Positions 48,454 through 51,128 of a stretch of DNA of 51,128 nucleotides are shown piece by piece. This stretch comes from JACIWB01 sp038818725. Lineage in GTDB: Archaea > Thermoplasmatota > E2 > UBA202 > JdFR-43. Under the pieces are notes generated by a model. The model searched no databases, had not been told where the DNA came from, and saw only the letters and a program-made list of their open reading frames with translations. How positions within the stretch are numbered: position 1 is the stretch's first letter; every line of letters starts with the position of its first letter. A program made the translations under genes and the position numbers. The stretch spans positions 1 to 51,128 of the forward strand of contig JAWAYL010000005.1 of the NCBI GenBank assembly GCA_038818725.1, given 5' to 3'.

Positions 48454-49075
48454 CATATCCTCCTTTGCCAATCATTGGAACAAAAGCACAGCCTCCTAAA
48501 TTCTTTTTAACAATCTTACTATTTTTTTTAACAAGCCATAGCTCTCCATAAACTTTTCCAACAGGTATTATCATTCTTCCTTTTTCCGCCAGCTGATCAA
48601 TCAATTCCTGCCTTATTGAAGGTGCAGAGCATGTCACATATATATGAGTATATGGAGCATATTCAGGCAACCCCAAAGAGCCGTCTCTACAAAATACTCT
48701 TATATTCTCCAGTCCAAGTTTTTTAAAATTTTCCTTAGCAATTTCAGCAAGTTCCTTTATTCTTTCAACAGTATATACAATTCCTTTTTTTGCTATTCTC
48801 GCCGCCAATGCCGCATTATAGCCGGTTCCAGTACCTATTTCAAGTATTTTGCTATCTTCCTTTATTTTTAGATTTTCAAGAATTATTGCCACCATATGTG
48901 GAGCGGAAATTGTTTGCCCATATCCAATATATAGAGGAGTATCTACATATGCCTCATTTTTCTCATTTTCAGAAACAAAAATTTCTCTGGGTATCTCTCT
49001 CATTGCTTCTATAACTTTCTTGCTTTTCAGATATCCTTCCTTTATAAGTTTATTTATTAATTTTTCTTTATCCAC
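48443..49075 (-). CDS. pcm: Protein-L-isoaspartate O-methyltransferase
   Basis: 210 residues, GTG start. N-terminal helices (LINKLIKEGYLKSKKVIEAM) followed by the conserved YIGYGQTISAPHMVA motif that binds the isoaspartyl substrate, then SAM motif I LEIGTGTGYNAALAA, YTVERIKELAEIA, and VYVTCSAP-type IYVTCSAPSIRQELIDQL. It repairs isoaspartyl damage in aged proteins, common in heat-adapted archaea. Overlaps the radical SAM gene by 11 bp. Spaced 27 bp from queE. Confidence 0.95.
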   Translation of the reverse strand: MDKEKLINKLIKEGYLKSKKVIEAMREIPREIFVSENEKNEAYVDTPLYIGYGQTISAPHMVAIILENLKIKEDSKILEIGTGTGYNAALAARIAKKGIVYTVERIKELAEIAKENFKKLGLENIRVFCRDGSLGLPEYAPYTHIYVTCSAPSIRQELIDQLAEKGRMIIPVGKVYGELWLVKKNSKIVKKNLGGCAFVPMIGKGGYDEY

Positions 49076-49102
49076 AATAAAATATGCAGGAATTAAATAA
49101 AA

Positions 49103-49726
49103 CTATTTACCTCTTTTTTCACCCCATATTATTTTATGAATTTGAATAGATAAGCGAGTGTCGATCTCATCTTCTAAAATCCATTCAGCAAGCTCTTTGC
49201 ATTTTTTCCATACAGGTTGCATTATTATGCTACATTTTATAATATTGCTTCCTATAATATATTTTGCAAATTCATAATCATCCCTATCTGCTATTATGAA
49301 TTTTAATTCATCTCTTTCCCTTAAAATTTTGAGATTATCTTTCAGCATAAATTTTTCAAAGCCACTAGATGGCAATTTATAGTCCATTTTTATTATAACA
49401 TCTCTCTCTGCTAAATTTCTTATACTTATTGAGCCATTTGTTTCAACACTTACATAATATCCTAAGCTTATTAACTTATCAATCAAATAATAAACTTCAT
49501 CCTGCAGAAGGGGTTCGCCACCTGTTATACAAACTCTTTTACAATTCCATTTCTTAATTTTTTCTAATATTTTTTCCGCATTCATTTCCTCTCCTTCAAA
49601 ATATGCATATTTTGTATCGCACCATTTGCACCTCAAATTACAACCTGTAAGGCGAATAAATATGGTCCGCAAGCCAGCGTCGCCTCCTTCGCCCTGTATG
49701 GAATAAAAAATTTCATTTACTCTCAT
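49103..49726 (-). CDS. queE: 7-carboxy-7-deazaguanine synthase QueE
   Basis: About 207 residues, radical SAM. Starts MRVNEIFYSIQGEGGDAG, then FIRLTGCNLRCKWCDTKYAY with the Cys-x3-Cys-x2-Cys cluster, and VCITGGEPLLQ with the SAM-binding GGEP. Converts 6-carboxytetrahydropterin to 7-carboxy-7-deazaguanine in preQ0 synthesis. ATG 49726 gives the family's normal start; TTG 49732 is two codons earlier. Overlaps queC. The first bases (49670-49690) code for GEGGDAG with GC-rich codons. Confidence 0.96.
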   Translation of the reverse strand: MRVNEIFYSIQGEGGDAGLRTIFIRLTGCNLRCKWCDTKYAYFEGEEMNAEKILEKIKKWNCKRVCITGGEPLLQDEVYYLIDKLISLGYYVSVETNGSISIRNLAERDVIIKMDYKLPSSGFEKFMLKDNLKILRERDELKFIIADRDDYEFAKYIIGSNIIKCSIIMQPVWKKCKELAEWILEDEIDTRLSIQIHKIIWGEKRGK

Positions 49727-50381
49727 ATTCAATCGGGTCTTCTATGCCAGCTTCCATAAATCCTTTTAATCTTATCTTGCATGAAGGGCATTTTCCACAA
49801 GCTTTTTTTCCTCCTTTATAGCAGCTCCAAGTTTTTTCAAAAGGCACGCCAAGCTCAGCTCCTTTCTTAATAATTTCTCCTTTTGTTAAATATAATATTG
49901 GTGTTTCTATTTTTATCTCTTTTCCTTCGATGCTTCTTTTTGTGGCTAAATTTGCCATACTTTGAAATGCTTTTATATACTCTTCCCTACAATCTGGATA
50001 TCCAGAATAATCAACTGCATTTGCTCCTATAAAAATTGCATCAGCATCAATAACTTCTGCATATGCAAGAGCATAAGAGAGAAAGATTGTATTTCTTGCT
50101 GGAACATAGGTAGGAGGAATTCCTTCATATTCCTCTGGAATTTCAATATTATCTGTTAAAGCACTTCCTCCAATTTGCCTTAAATCTGCTTTTATTAACT
50201 TATGTTTGGCATTAAGCCATTTTGCAATTTCTTCAGCACATCTTATTTCCTTTTTATGCCTTTGCCCATAGTCAAATGTAAGAGTATAAACTTCATATCC
50301 TCTACTTTTTGCAATTGCTGAAGTAACAGAACTATCAATTCCTCCTGATAGTAAGCAAACTACTTTTCCCATTTTGCCCAT
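49713..50381 (-). CDS. queC: 7-cyano-7-deazaguanine synthase QueC
   Basis: 222 residues. PP-loop VVCLLSGGIDSSVTSAIA at the start, the middle YVPARNTIFLSYALAYAE, and the zinc-binding C-terminus CYKGGKKACGKCPSCKIR. Makes preQ0 from 7-carboxy-7-deazaguanine using ATP and ammonia. In archaea preQ0 is inserted at tRNA position 15 and converted to archaeosine. ATG 50381 lies within the end of queD; ATG 50372 (MGKVVCLLSGG) is an alternative start. Confidence 0.96.
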   Translation of the reverse strand: MGKMGKVVCLLSGGIDSSVTSAIAKSRGYEVYTLTFDYGQRHKKEIRCAEEIAKWLNAKHKLIKADLRQIGGSALTDNIEIPEEYEGIPPTYVPARNTIFLSYALAYAEVIDADAIFIGANAVDYSGYPDCREEYIKAFQSMANLATKRSIEGKEIKIETPILYLTKGEIIKKGAELGVPFEKTWSCYKGGKKACGKCPSCKIRLKGFMEAGIEDPIEYESK

Positions 50382-50821
50382 GCTCCCTGCCCATATCCTT
50401 CATCAACTCCAATTTCTATCCTTTTAATATTTTCTTTATCTATCAATTTGAGAAATTCATGGAGTATATAGGTTGCCAGATTTTCAGCTGATGATGAAAA
50501 AATAGGAAGAAAGGCACAATCTTCTTCTGGAAAAATATATCTCTTATTCTTATATCTTATTTCAATTTCCTTCCCCTTCTTTATTTCAAGCAATCCTTCC
50601 GAAGAAATTATTATTTTATGGTCTATCTTGCTTATAATTTCCCTTATTTTTTCCTTTACAATTCTAAAATCAATTAATATACCTGAAGATATTTCTCCTT
50701 CCATAGCAACATGCACCGCATAAGTGTGCCCATGCAAGCGGGAGCAATTTGAATAATCTGGCAAGAAATGAGCTGACGAAAACATTAACCCGCTTTTCCA
50801 TCCATCAATACAGATTTTCAT
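50360..50821 (-). CDS. queD: 6-carboxytetrahydropterin synthase (QueD family)
   Basis: 153 residues of the T-fold. Zinc motif FSSAHFLPDYSNCSRLHGHTY (pieces SSAHFLP and CSRLHGHTY) provides three His and the active-site Cys; later IDFRIVKEKIREIISKIDHKI and VDEGYGQGAW-type GVDEGYGQGAW supply the catalytic Glu. Forms 6-carboxytetrahydropterin from dihydroneopterin triphosphate, the first committed step to preQ0. First gene of queD-queC-queE, read from a promoter next to the left end of the IS5-type element. Confidence 0.94.
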   Translation of the reverse strand: MKICIDGWKSGLMFSSAHFLPDYSNCSRLHGHTYAVHVAMEGEISSGILIDFRIVKEKIREIISKIDHKIIISSEGLLEIKKGKEIEIRYKNKRYIFPEEDCAFLPIFSSSAENLATYILHEFLKLIDKENIKRIEIGVDEGYGQGAWAKWEK

Positions 50822-50838
50822 AAAATTTTATATCTATT

Positions 50839-50851
50839 GAATATAAATATC
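50839..50851 (-). promoter_or_regulatory. TATA box for the queD-queC-queE operon
   Basis: GATATTTATATTC on the minus strand is about 24 bp upstream of the queD ATG, giving leaderless spacing. The IS5-type left end starts only about 14 bp further upstream, so the element adjoins the BRE/TATA region without breaking it. Confidence 0.55.
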
Positions 50852-50864
50852 TTCGCTTCATGGA

Positions 50865-51128
50865 TGCTTTGTTGAATAAATCATAAAATTTTTTTATTTT
50901 CTTGCATAATTCCTCTCATGGGATAAAAATGCGAGAAAGAAATTGGAAGGAATATAATGAATAGTTGGTAAGAAGAGGAGAATTTTACATATCTCTAGAT
51001 TTTATGGAAACATGGGATGAGGAACTAGAGGAAATGAATTACAAAAAGAGAGGAAGACCCTTTCATGACATTTCTTGCCTTTGTTCATGTCGCTTTTCTT
51101 CCATTTCGTCAGATGGAAGGATTTTTAA
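50865..51128 (+). mobile_element. Left part of a degenerate IS5-family insertion sequence
   Basis: The left terminal repeat GCTTTGTTGAATAAATC (50866-50882) matches the IS903/IS5-group inverted repeat as I recall it, apart from the first G. Downstream is a broken transposase reading frame (see next entry). The right end lies beyond the window. The element is inserted 44 bp upstream of queD. Confidence 0.75.
50929..51128 (+). pseudogene. IS5-family transposase, broken by a stop and a frameshift
   Basis: Translation from ATG 50929 gives MRERNWKEYNE, then a TAG at 50962, then VRRGEFYISLDFMETWDEEL and EEMNYKKRGRPF, the conserved N-terminal region of a group of IS5-type transposases. After GRPF the reading moves one frame to FMTFLAFVHVAFLPFRQMEGFL (in two parts: FMTFLAFVHVAF and LPFRQMEGFL). 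A nine- or ten-residue segment normally between these parts seems to be deleted. The DDE residues lie beyond the window edge. Not functional as it stands. Confidence 0.82.

Noticed and set aside
1..51128. CRISPR array or cas genes
   Set aside because: No regularly spaced direct repeats and no Cas-like proteins were seen.

Overview
The window is archaeal and AT-rich. It carries an SMC-ScpA-ScpB condensin operon, ribosomal L1-L10-L12, the proteasome-SBDS-exosome-L37Ae-RpoP-Pcc1 superoperon, RadA, TFS, GatD, TrmY, HypE and a preQ0 (archaeosine) operon. Gene content, the absence of histone or methanogenesis genes here, and many secreted PKD/Ig-like proteins suggest a lineage of Thermoplasmatota or a related euryarchaeal group; this placement is an inference. 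First genes of transcription units often have a TATA box 23-28 bp before the start codon (leaderless mRNA). Several internal operon genes have GGAGG/GGTG Shine-Dalgarno sites.

Layout. 1-9.7 kb: end of a GMP synthase glutaminase subunit, a biotin-synthase-like radical SAM protein, a DUF4430 secreted protein with an ECF-S-like membrane partner, PurM, type V FBP aldolase/phosphatase, a small membrane exporter, dihydroorotase, a PKD surface protein, tRNA-Pro(CGG), an LsrF-like aldolase and a zinc dehydrogenase. 9.7-13.2 kb: tRNA-Glu and tRNA-Gln divergent from gatD, a UPF0282 metallo-hydrolase, a 245-bp MITE-like element with a target duplication, a DUF996 gene and its decayed partial duplicate. 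13.2-26.4 kb: the information-processing core (smc-scpA-scpB; L1-L10-L12; the ArvABC-type GTPase operon; thi4; psmA-sbds-rrp4-rrp41-rrp42-rpl37Ae-rpoP-pcc1).

26.4-40.2 kb: MazG, TldD/TldE, a secreted metallopeptidase, a flavin/iron-sulfur dehydrogenase operon, a gingipain-like (C25) lipoprotein, TFS, CysS, a frameshifted NlpC/P60-type hydrolase, a seven-repeat propeller protein and a gene relic. 40.2-51.1 kb: HypE-RadA, a UbiD-TrmY pair, an F420 hydrogenase beta-like iron-sulfur protein, small membrane proteins, TrmI, a second biotin-synthase-like radical SAM protein, Pcm, QueE-QueC-QueD, and a broken IS5-family insertion sequence running off the right end.

Most notable: (i) the target-duplicated MITE placed between two divergent core promoters; (ii) the DUF4430/ECF-S pair as a possible uptake module; (iii) two radical SAM proteins of the families that together form the archaeal lipoyl synthase; (iv) a shared C-terminal Ig-like module on three secreted proteins; (v) eight convergent gene pairs with no spacer at all, four of them sharing a 4-bp complementary stop tetramer; (vi) an L10 stalk protein lacking the usual C-terminal tail.
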